Source: Sipunculus nudus (lineage: Eukaryota; Annelida; Sipuncula; Golfingiida; Sipunculidae). Taken from it: a DNA stretch of 64,000 nucleotides. Shown one piece after another: positions 37,801-50,200 of the stretch. The position numbers were made by a program, and so were the translations under genes. Below the pieces are notes generated by a model, which was not told where the DNA came from, ran no database searches, and worked only from the letters and a program-made list of their open reading frames with translations. Location: positions 66,346,159 to 66,410,158 of the forward strand of contig CM049313.1 of assembly GCA_026874595.1 (NCBI GenBank), given 5' to 3'. Position 1 is the stretch's first letter. Each line of letters opens with the position of its first letter.

Positions 37801-38757
37801 AAGTAGTCAATATAGTTATAGGTATTTCGGAGGGGTACTTACTTAATGTCTAAAATGGGCAGAAATGGAAAAACATCTTATTCTCCTTAAATATGTTATG
37901 ACACTAATTATCTTTTCACATGAGCAGATCTAAAGGGGGCTTTTAGCTTTGCTATTTTTTTCGTATTTCGTACTCGGCTTGTCAAATATTCAGTGAACTA
38001 GTATCGCATTGATAAATAACATTAATGTAACAATAGATCATATTGTATCGTCAAATATTTAATTTTACATCGGGGACCATTTGATCAGGTAAATTTAATG
38101 AAATTTAGTCAGAATTCATCAATCCACGACTTTAAATATTGTCCTATCGTCAGTTGCATGTTTATTAAGAATTCCATATACATCCCCTAAAGGAATAAGC
38201 ATTACATATACGAACGTTTTATCGGCATTTAAACATATCATTCGGGAAGAGGCGTCAGTTCGTTACGACATATGGACATCTCATATTGACCCACGGTTTC
38301 ATTTCCTATTTTTGACATGTTAAGTGCAGTGAGAGTAAACATTTCTGTCCTATCCTTCTGTCCCCTTACAAGAAAATGCGGGATCTGCCACTGATACACA
38401 TATATATTGAACATGCTTTGGTTGATTCTTAACAGTTAAAAATTAGGGAGCGGAAAATTTATTTTGATATATTTAGGTATGTAAGTAACATCGATCTGTA
38501 CGGATCATTGAGGAAAGAGTAACAATATATGTAAATGACAAAGGCTGGCGGCGAGTGAAATATTAAACAGTAGAATTCGACTGGAGTTCGGAAACACCGT
38601 TTGGTTGAACACATGGCCATCGGTACACAGAAATACCAATTAATTCCGGAAGTTCCATCTATGTGTGCGACTGAAAGCATTACTGGATGTTTTAAATATA
38701 CAGAACAAACCGCCATCTTAGCGATATGGAGTAATAAAGGTAGTACAATTGACAACA

Positions 38758-40625
38758 AGTGGCCCATGGGTCATGACGCTCAGCTAATTTTGGCTGGGTG
38801 CTCATGTTTTTTTTATTAATGTAATATATTGTCTCTGAGAATAGCATATGGCTTAAGTTACAGTGTTAAAAAAAAGGACCGAAAATTAAAAAAAAATCAA
38901 GATTCATAGGAGACCTGCCCAGGACCCCCTGGATTTCACAATAGAGGGTTCCAAGGAAAATATATACTATATGTACCCTGTCTGTCTGGGTGCTCAAAAT
39001 CATGTTTCTGGTCCATAGCTAGCAGAATATAGGTCACCATGATCCATTTTTAGGTTTCCAAAGAGAATTGCCAAGGATTGCCCTGAATGTCATGTTAGAA
39101 GAGTCTAGGGCTAATGGATACAATTTGTGCTTTGTCTGTCTGGGTGCGCAAAACCATTTTTTAGCCCACAGGTCACACAATATAGGTCACCATTACCTAA
39201 TTTCAGGTTTCCAAGGACACTTGACTTGGACCTCCCCGAATTTTATGTTAAAGGATTCTAGACCTAATGGATACAATTTGTGCCCTGTCTGATTGTCTGG
39301 GTGCTTATATGATATCTATTCTGATAGGTGGCAAAATATAGGTCATGGTGACCTAATTTCAGTTTTTCCTTGGACACTGGCCAAGGACGTCTCAGAATAT
39401 TCCATAAGAAGATTCTAGGCCCAACAGATACAATGTGTGCCCTGACAGACTGTCTGGGTGCTTATATGTCTTCTTTTCCTAAAGGTCGCAAAGTATAGGT
39501 CATGGTGACCTAATTTCAGTTTTCCACAGACATTTGCCAAGGACGTCTCCGAATGTTACATTAGAAAATTATAGGCCTAACAAATAAAATGTGTGCCCTG
39601 CCTGACTTTCTGGGTGCTCAAAATCCTGTTTTCAGCCTGTAGTTCACAGAATATAGGTCACAGTTACCTAATTTCAGGTTTCTAAGGGCTATTTGCCTAG
39701 GACCTCCCTTAATGTCATGTTTGAGGATTCTAGGCCTAATGGATACTATTTGTGCCCAATCTGACTCTCTTAGTGCTCACAATCATGTTTTTGGCCCACA
39801 GGTCACAAAATATAGGTTACCATGACCTAATTTCAGGTTTCCAAGGAGATTTGCCTAGAAACACCAAGGATGTTGAGTTAGAAGATCAAGGCCTCACATA
39901 TACGATTTGTCCCCATCTGACATTCAGGGTGCCCGAAATCATGTTTTCGGGCTGTAGGTCACAAAATATAGGTCACCATGACCTTATTTCAGGTTTCCAA
40001 GGATAGTTGCTTAGGACCTTCCTAAATGTCACGTTAAAGGATTCTAGACCTAGATCGATTCAATTTGTGCCCAATCTGACTATCTAATGAAAAAAAACCT
40101 TGTATTCGGCCCGAAGGTCATAAAATATAGGTCATCATGACCTAATTCCAGGTTTCCAAAGACATTGGCCTAGAAACTCCAAGGATATTGTGTTAGAAGA
40201 TTCTAGGCCTCACAGATTCGACTTGTCCCCATCTGAGATTCAGGGTGCTCATATGACATCTTTTCCCTACAGGTCGCAGAATATAGATCAATCACAGTGA
40301 CCTAGTTTCAGGTTTCCAAGGATGCCTAGGATCTCCCGAAATGTCAGGTATGAGGTTTCTAGGCCTAATGGATCCAATATTTGCCCTGTCTGACTGTCTG
40401 GGTACTCAAAATCATGTTTTCGGCCCGTAGGTCACAAAATATAGGTCACCATGACCTAAATTCGGGTTTCCAAGGAGATATGCCCAGGACCTCCCTGGAT
40501 GTACAGTTAGAAGTTTTAGGTCTAATGGTTACGATTTGTGCCCTAGGCTGTTAACGGCCGGACGGACGCCGGACAAAGGGTGATCGCTATAGCTCAGATG
40601 ACTTACAGTCAGCTGAGCTAAAAAA
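38758..40625. mobile_element. Composite element, family A copy 3
   Basis: The left terminus is ggcccatgggtcatgacgct (38761-38780). The right terminus is agctcagatgacttacagtc and then agctgagct, ending at about 40625. The core is a satellite array. It is the cleanest of the three family A copies. Confidence 0.72.
39005..40545. repeat. 157-bp satellite array, ten units
   Basis: atataggtca with its neighbours recurs near 39018, 39182, 39339, 39497, 39654, 39811, 39968, 40127, 40283 and 40442. Units share ttcaggtttccaagga and tgtgccctgtctgac. Confidence 0.88.
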
Positions 40626-41202
40626 GATATTTTAGTATTTTATATGTTTCAAAACTTTTAAAAAGTATACGCTATTTTAAGCACCCGGTACCAGCATGCT
40701 GCTTTTTAAGTGGGCTAATATAAAACCACATTACCATATCTCAAAAGTATTTTTTTCTATATCATGTCTCTATCTACTTTAAAATTGAAATTATAAATTT
40801 TAATTAAAAAATTTATGTTTCAACGAGAAAGATACTCAGCAGAGGAAAAACGCCTTAAAGACATTGTCATGTAGTTAAATAATAATATTAGTCCACTTTC
40901 AAGTGGCTCACTGTTACTGAGTGCTTAAATAGTGTACCTTATAATATATTCTTAATGTTACGAAATCATTTAAAATTAATGAGATGTTCAGAAATATGTA
41001 TACCATTATGAAGTAAACTGTATGAGGTTTAAAATAAAGTACACTTTGTCGGATTTATAATGAATTTAATACAACTTTTAGATTTGTTTTCGATACAGAG
41101 GTTAATGCCAGTTCTGCTACCTTACGTTACTGCACAGCTACTGATATTTAAAAAGAATAGATTTTGGATACGTGGAGATGAAATAACATTATATACTAGT
41201 AA

Positions 41203-41460
41203 TTAATTTTTATCATAGGAATATTTCCATGGAAACGTGAGAGAGAATAAAAGTATTAATCCAATCAAATATAAGATGAAGGAAACGCGGTCGATAATAA
41301 GAGAAGCATTCTGCCACGTGTGGTAGGCTTCGTGTACCAGTGGCGCCACCTTTGGCTCCTCCTCCGAAAAATTACTGTTGAAAGCAGTCTTTTCCACGGT
41401 GGGTTTGGTACAATGAGAAGTCGTAACACAGAGTACAGTGCCCAGTCTGTCTATCAATAC
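41203..41460 (-). CDS. Nicotinic receptor exon 7, amphipathic helix and TM4
   Basis: 258 bases, acceptor atttcag. It encodes the short cytoplasmic loop, the pre-TM4 helix with W396, and TM4 (RVSFILYLIGLILLFSL), ending YSYDKN and TAA. Confidence 0.92.
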   Translation of the reverse strand, partial: VLIDRLGTVLCVTTSHCTKPTVEKTAFNSNFSEEEPKVAPLVHEAYHTWQNASLIIDRVSFILYLIGLILLFSLTFPWKYSYDKN

Positions 41461-43508
41461 CTGAAATGACAATGATATGACTAATGTAATACGGGACACA
41501 CGATTATTATTAACGTAATTTAAATTTTATCTGCAGATTAAAACTAGAAAGTAGTCAGAGATCATATGTATACGCCATCAGCATCCTACTAATCAAACTT
41601 TGCTGTAAGTACACAGGGAAATGTGTATCTCGGTTCATCAACTCCATGTCTAAAACGCTGGTGAGCTCATCCCGCCAGATGACAGGCGGCCTCTCAATGT
41701 AAGGAAAGGTACTGCCTTATTTCACATTGTTAAGGAATAATAAAAGCCAGTAGAATTGATTGGAAAGTTTCTTGGGACTAAGTTAGGTGTAACCTTAACC
41801 TAATTAAAATACGCTTATAATTGTTAGAGTAAACTTTTAACCAATAAAACAATAAAACAACACAACAAACAACTGAGTAGACAATGATACAAACATGATA
41901 TTTTACATCTGACGAATAACACTGACAGTGGTAAAATAATATTTTTCGAAAAAAAAAAGAAATAATTATTATCGTGTATTTGTGATGATGAAGCGGCATA
42001 GGTTGACCCCTTTATTTCAGAGCAGTATCAGTCAGGTGACAAAATGCAGTGTTGTATCAGGGATATCTTTACACTACCAAATCTGTGGCTACGTTTTCAC
42101 AGACCTTGATTCAGTGACCCCCTCTGGTGTCTATTTTATAAATAATAAACAAATATTCGGTCCTAAATCACAACTGTCAATCAAATCAAACGAGCTATGC
42201 AAACAATACACTTTAATTTCACACCCCTTCTAAATAAGTGTACCAGAAACGGGACAAGCTTAAATGGCTGTATATGATTGGTTAGACTTTCGATGCCCTC
42301 AAAGAAATGCCAAACGTTTGTTCAAAATTTTCACCAGACACTCCCGTGGAACAAGTGAACATGAGTCATTTGATTGGTTAATCTGCCTTATTCATTATTT
42401 ATGAAATAGACTCAAAGTATGTGTATGCGTAGCCACAGACTTAATTCTATGAAGATGATCAGGAATTATAGGACTTGAAACAAGTTAATGACACTGACCT
42501 TTACCATCAAAGGCACTGGGGAGCGACACTTCCTCACGTTTACAGATATAACCGAGGCTGCACACGCTATGGCCGTCATGAGCATGTTATACCCGCAGAC
42601 AGCGCCTGTAAACACATCACTGCACATGAGGCTTTGCTAATTTTAAACGCAGAACCACATTATTCAGAACACTCTGAATACACTTTTTTTAATAGGCAAA
42701 TATAAATGATTGGTTTCAGCATTTCTACATAGACTATAGACTACGTTTTTCTTAGCAATGTTTACACAAATCTTGATACCAGCTAACAAACATATGTCAA
42801 GTGAAGATGCATTTTGCATTTTATTTTTAGTGGAATTGAATAATTTTTATTGCATTTGCATTTTATAATATTCATTCATGTTTGCTTTGTTTTCTTTTGT
42901 ATTGAAATGCAAGAAGAAGCATTTGACACACAGCATTTGTATATATAAGAAGTCTTGATTTTTGTCAATTAATATTACCGATAATGTATCAAAAAACATT
43001 TTGAATAAATCACAAATTCAAGAGTCTTTCGAAATCGATAAAAAAATTGCTAAACATCTGCACAGAGGTGACAGAAAAAAAGCCATATATGACAACAAAT
43101 GAAATTGGAAAACACTACATGAAATCTTGTACTGGTGTATAAAAAGGAAACGCTGCACGAGCCGAGAATATTTCAGCGGTGATATGCCCCCAATGTTGGT
43201 CATTGAGCTGGGTGACTGATGACCGCCGAGGCTGATCCAGTGTTTCAGTGCTTTGCTGGTTAATTGAATTACTGGTCTTGACTGGATCCAGTATTTAGGT
43301 CCGACAGAATTCAGTCTGGTCTTGATGAACACAGCAGGTGATGAAAGTTCGGGTGTGGGGAGAAGAGAAAGATACCCACGGACTCGGTTAAATAAATAGT
43401 AAAAAAAAAGAAAGTAAACCCGTACGACCATGGTTATGCTCGGACCAAAACTGAATGGAAACGAAACCAAGTGGGTGCAGAACCAAACCTTATATTCTAC
43501 AGAATGTA

Positions 43509-43563
<55 letters not shown>

Positions 43564-44219
43564 AGGAACCCCTACCGTACCGAATCGGGAGTCCGCCTCA
43601 GGAGGAATGTAATTATCAAGACGAAGTAATAACAAGAAGAACGCAGAGAAGACGGCCACCCCTGGAAGGAAAAATACAATTCTTCATGAGCAATTAGTAA
43701 ATATAATTATAAACCTTTAAATATAATATATGAAGTCTGAAACGTACCACAAATATTTAATAACGGTATTACATTACAATTATCAGTATCAATATGCATT
43801 ATCAATATGCATCTCAATCAAGAATCCATTTGTTTAGTTTAGCTTGCCTATAATTGCTTGAGTTGTTACATAGAATAATATCCACCTGGATTTCTTTGAA
43901 CCATCGACAGTCCCATTTTAAAATCTTTTAGACAATTAATTTAATTATAACCAAATTCAGGGGCGTCAATAAAGGGGGATAGGGGTATAAACACACACAC
44001 ACTTTTCAGCAAGGAGGGATATTCAATGTAATCACCCCCCCCCCACCACCTTACATTGAGAGAATACATCTATATATTGGAAATGATAAATATTAATAGT
44101 AAGAATAATCGATATTGGTTCCATAGTTTACTTATATATAAAATGGTTTAGAATTAACATATGCCTTATATTTTACAACACTATACTTAAGTGGGATATA
44201 TTTGAAAAGTGTCATAAAG

Positions 44220-44274
<55 letters not shown>

Positions 44275-47200
44275 CGCCTCAGATTATATAGATTAGTTCT
44301 ATATTCATGCTTCATCACTGGCGAATTTATTTATTAACTTAATTTTTACAATTAATAATTTGCAAACATTAAAGACAGTTCACATGATTGTACAGGACGC
44401 CACAAGATAATGAAGTCGGTCTATACAAACATTCACAATTCATGGTCTTCATCACATGTACCTTTAAGTTTACCCCATTTCATAATATGTTTAGGTATAA
44501 CACCTTTATCGTTTATAATTTCTGTTTGTACTAAAATCTTTCTAAACATTGGAAACAAAGAGGATGAGTTGCCCTCTCCTTGTATATACAAAATCTAATT
44601 TATGAATAAATTATCCGAGTTGATTGGGACAACACCATCGATAAAGTATTAAGTGACTTGCTATTATGTAACCATGACTTTGTTCTAAAATAAAGGTTTA
44701 TGGCTACTGTACATTCAAAAAATAAATGAAGTATACTTTCATTATGATTAAAACAAAATAAACATCTGAGTGTTCCCTTTATTTTCCACTTAAATAGCTT
44801 TTCATTCAGTGGAATATAGTTGTTCACCAGTTTATACTGGAATTCTATCATATGGGTATCAATAGTTGTTATATATATACTTACATATACATCTTGCCAC
44901 TTAATATCAATGTTATTTGTTATATTTAATGTATTAAAAAACTTCTGAGCTGTTGCAGGTTTCCCTTTTTTAACCAGTGTACCATATATATTTTCGAGCA
45001 TGTATTGATTATGTACTCAAGTCCATTTGTTGTTACAATAATCTCTGTATCAGCATCAACTCCGTGTATTTAAGTTCTCAAAAACAAAGTTTTCCATTGT
45101 TTTGGTATTGCATTCTTCAATGCAAGCCAAATTACCCAATACATATAATCAAGAGCATTTTTTTTAAATATATCATGTGTTATCCATGTTCCATTCTCAT
45201 CTACTAAATATTAAACATAAAAAATGCCCACACTGTGCAATCTCTTATTGTAAATAGACATTTCATTCATAGTAATATATTTGTTATTCCAAACAAATTG
45301 ATAAATAACATAATGTGTTTTTGGTTTCAATGACACATAATTTGCCCAGTCTTCAAAACACCTGTTATAAAAGTTAGGTAAAATCTTAGGTAAAATATTA
45401 ACATTGTAGTTACTTTTGACACGTCTTAATCCACCAATTCTCCTTAACTTGTTATTTATTATCTCAGTTATCATAGACGAAGGATTACTAAAAAGTCGCT
45501 TGACCCACATAATTCTGTGTGTCTGTATCTTACTTTTAATGTCTGGGACATTGATTCCCACTATTACATATTTCCCGATGATAGTATTATATTTGACCTG
45601 TGGTCTTTTACCCCTCCATATAAAGTCACAGAGAAGTCTTTTTAGATGTTTCAATGTATGTTTTGGTGGTATCAACATATTTGTCACATAGTAAACCTTT
45701 GATATTGCTTTCGTACGTGCAACTTCAGCCCTACCATATATTGATAGGTTCTGGCTTTTCCAAATTGACAGAGTTGTTGCCAGGCTGTTCTCAACACGTG
45801 TAAAATTATCTTTATTGATCAAATCATTACTATAAGGAAAGTGAATTCCAAGTATTTTTTACAGATGCCTGTGTCAAGTTATCCATTTAAGATTATACAG
45901 TTGTCTTGCAACATGTTTCATAGACCCTATGCACGTAACCTCTGATTTATAGTGAGGTTTATCTTAAGTGAAAAAAAAAATATTCAAATCTTTTAATTAC
46001 ACTAAGTATATGCCCAAGTGATTGAACATTTTCAACAATTATTGTAGTATCATCAGCAAACATGCATAGTTTGATATGTGTATTTCCAATATCTATTCCT
46101 TTTATATTATAATTATTCCTTATTTTGATTGCAAATATTTCAATAATTAAGATAAATATTTATGCAGCCAGTGGATAACCTTGCCGTGTCCATCTTTGTA
46201 ACTTAAAATAACCAATGGTAAACAGTTGTTCAAAATTGAACTTTTTACATCAGTATGCAACATTTTAATCCACTTAATGAAATCATCATCAAAACTGAAA
46301 TACCTCAATGTTTCATTCATAAAACCATGATCGACACTATCAAAAGCAGTCTCTAGATCAGCTGCAAACATTATTCCAGGCTTGTTTTCTACTTGAGTAT
46401 AATGCAACACATACCATATTAATCTGATTGGTTCTCCTATATATCTTCCTTGTATGAAAGCATACTGGTCATTTTTTTAGTTTAGGAAGATATTTTTCTA
46501 TTCTCTTTACTAAAATTTTACACAATATTTTTACTTCAACATTAAGCAAAATTATAGGTCTTTACCCATTTAAATGTTTAAGATCCTTTCCTGGTTTAGT
46601 AATTAACTTGATAAGGGCTTGCTTTTGAGAAGTTGTCCAAGATGCATGTTCATAATTTTCATTTAAGCAATCTGTTAAGCAATTACCAAGAACAAAAAAA
46701 AGCAAAATAGAATACTTTTGTCAATCCATCATCACCTTGAGTTTTATTGTTCTTCTTTAATTTCAAACTAGAATATACCTATTATTATTTATTGTAATTA
46801 TACCCCCACATACTTTCACTTCAGACTCACATAATGTATTCTCATGTAGAGGGAGACCTTCAAATAACTTTTTTTTCTGGTGTTTATCCATAAAAGAATT
46901 TTTGATAAATGACATGATTTCTGCATGACACACGATATATTTTCCGACTTTTGTTAGAGTCCTTATCACACCTTACTTATTATTATGTTTTTCGAGGTTC
47001 AGAAATATTTTTGTTTCTCTCACCTTATTGTAACCACTGTGCCCTTGATCTCACTGTTATACCTTTAGTAATCTTATCATAATGATCCTATAACTTATGT
47101 TTCATACTGTAATATGCCTGTTGATACTCTATTGAATCTGTGCTTTTTATATTATGTTCTAGATTGAAGATATCTTCTTCCAATAATTTACCCTTTTCCT

Positions 47201-50200
47201 TAAACTTTATGGTTTTATCTTTACTATATTTAATAGTATACTCTCTAATCTTGTACTTTAAGTACTCCCGTGTAAATCTTGCTGTGTCACCTTTCACTTC
47301 GTTTTTCCATACAGTAATTTCATATTTGTCAGCGCCTATATATTCTTTATCATTAATTAAATAGTTATTGAAACACCAGTGCGACGGTCCTCTGCTGACA
47401 TTTTTTAATTTGTTTACTTTTAACAAAACTGCTGAGTGATCAGTGCTTACGGCAGGAATGATATCACAATATTCAACAAATGACTGAACAGTGTTTGATA
47501 TAAAAAAAATAATCTAGGTGCCTTTGAATTAAAGGAGTTGAGGATAGCCAAGTAAAGGAATTTGCATATTCATGTTTTACACGCCTATATCACATTTGTC
47601 TAATAGTTCCATCAAAGAACATGGTTTATTGACTGAAGCCTGTTTCACATTTGTTCTGCCTCCATCAGCATCATGCTCAGTAAGATGTACATTAAAATCT
47701 CCTCCCCAGATAAGATTAATATTTAAATCATTAGACATGCTCAATATTTCCTCCAAAACATTTTGAAAAAAGACAACTTGCTGTGATTCATAATTTGGTG
47801 CATAAGTATTAACAATCATACAATGTAGACCTTCAATTTCACATTCAATTAGAATATATCTTCCATTATTATCAATATTCTTATTAATTTCCTTGAACTC
47901 AACATTTTTCCCGACAAGTATAGATACTCCACATGATTTGGTCCTCCCATGAGACAGAAAATTTTTTCCACGCCACTGTTTAGACCATTTGGTTTCATCT
48001 TGTTTAATGCAACGATATTCTTGCAAGAAACTGATCCCATTGTGTGGTTTGTGTTCACCAACCAATTAAATATCTGTCGTCTCTTAACATAATTTCTAAC
48101 CCTCTCACATTCAAAGAAAGGACCTGAAATTGTATATTATCTGCCATGTTGCTTGTATAGAGTTACTTCTCTCATAAGCATGGGGTATTTAATGTTATAA
48201 AAAAAGAAGTTTGCTTTCTCCAATATCAGTCAGCTGATTACAAAACAAGACCTTCTTAAGAGAAAGTATACATGAAAAACATACAACGCATACATAATTA
48301 AACATAATTGTCAGGTTATTTAAATGCCAGACAGTATATTACTTTCATACATATTTATTAGCATGTAGGTAACTGCAGGAATGATTCACCATATTTTATT
48401 TCTCTGATGTCTCCTTTTTAATCCTTTAAGAAAACTTTACCATCCAATGTCTAAGAGTCTTTAACCATTGGATGGTTTCTTGCCCTATAAAAGAGTTGAT
48501 GCAACTCTTTACACAGGTCATCAGCCATGACAATGCCTGTACCCTTCAACTTCCTCCTTTCTTTCATGACTGGTCTTTTGACATCCCTCCTTACAATTAT
48601 AACTAATATGGCCCTGGGCTTACTGTCAGGGTCTCTGGAATGTCTGCCTACTCGATGGGCAGCATCAACTTCTGTCTCATCCAGATCAAACCTCAGTTTC
48701 TCTCTGCAAAGTATTTTAACCAATTCTACGCACTTTTCTGTGTTTCTGTGTTACTGTGAATTTTAGGTACACCAAATATCCTAACACTCGATTTTCTTGA
48801 ATATTGCTCTTATTCTATTGCCCTTCTCTTAGCATCTGTAGCTTCAGTGGCTGACTTATTATATTCCTCCTCTAGAGTATCAATTCTATCTGAAAGCTTT
48901 CCATATCAGATTTGATTTCTTTATTTTCATTTTCAAGAGTAAGAACTCTAGCCTCTAAACATTCAACAGTTGTTTTCATATTTCTCAGTTACTTGTCCGA
49001 CTATTTTCACTTCAAGCTCAGTAAGCATATTCTTTAAGGTTTCCTTTGACACACTTACCATTTTTATACTATGTGGTTTATCTTGTTTGTCAGATGAAAT
49101 AAACTTTTTAACTCTTTTTGGACTGTTTTTAGATGTCGAGGATGAACTAGATATATATGATCTTTATCTTTTTGATTTACCATTCATATCATCAAGAAAA
49201 GGTTAACAGGTGGTCAAACTTTAATTACCATGCCACACCTCTCATACCCCCACCCTTCCAAGTTCTCCCCACTGTGCTAGTCATCCAATTAAATTGACGC
49301 CACCGGCCCAATTCATACATTCTCTTTATCTAATTGAGAGGTATAGACTGAACATTAAGAATTTATACGACCGTTATTTTATGCGTAAAGAAACCAAACC
49401 TTTCGTTCGTCTTGCATTCGGTTATAGATTAATTTAGACAATAACACTCACCCATAGTAACTCTGTCTGGTCGATCCGCTGGAATCCAGAAGAGAAGTAG
49501 AGAGAGGGACGACAAGAGAACTGCCGGGGCAATAATCGTCCTTTGGAGGGACATAGCGTTCCGCCGCAGTGTCAGATTAAATGTTAGAGTCGAGTATGAA
49601 CCTGGACAGCAGATATATTTCTTGACTTTTCTTTCCACATTTGTGTCCATCAATGTCCATAATTTGTCTTTGACGTAATGATTCGTATCTAGCCCATTGT
49701 ATTTGTCAAATGGTTGGAGGTCTATGCTTGCGCTGGAGTGGGTCCACGAACCAAATTCAAAGGAGCACGTGTGCTCGTCGTATGGAAAGTTGATAGTGTC
49801 GGCTGCGCATGGATTACTGACGGACTCTGCCGGCATCCATAGAACGGTCCCGTCATGGGCGACGACAACGTGCGTTGACAAGTGGTCATCCTCGTCTTGA
49901 ACGCTACAAATTAAAAGTATTAACATATATTTTTCTTAATCTTTTAAATAATTTTGTTTATATTTACCAAATATAGATCCCATGTATTTCTATAAGTATT
50001 GTCACATATATAACCAAATCCGTAATATAGATAAGTCATCAGTCATTCAGTTGTTTTTCTCATTGGATTTTATTTCCATATATTTCTTTCTGATTCTTCT
50101 GATTACAGTTTTCGTGGTCTACTTTATCAAATACTTTTGCAGAATAGAGAAATACATGAGAACAATTAAAAAACTTGTAATTACTTACTAGCCTGTATAA

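Noticed and set aside
43018-43430. Open minus-strand stretch in receptor intron 5, considered as a cytoplasmic-loop exon
   Set aside because: Phases join exon 5 directly to the TM3 exon, the stretch lies before TM3, and it shows no loop or helix features.
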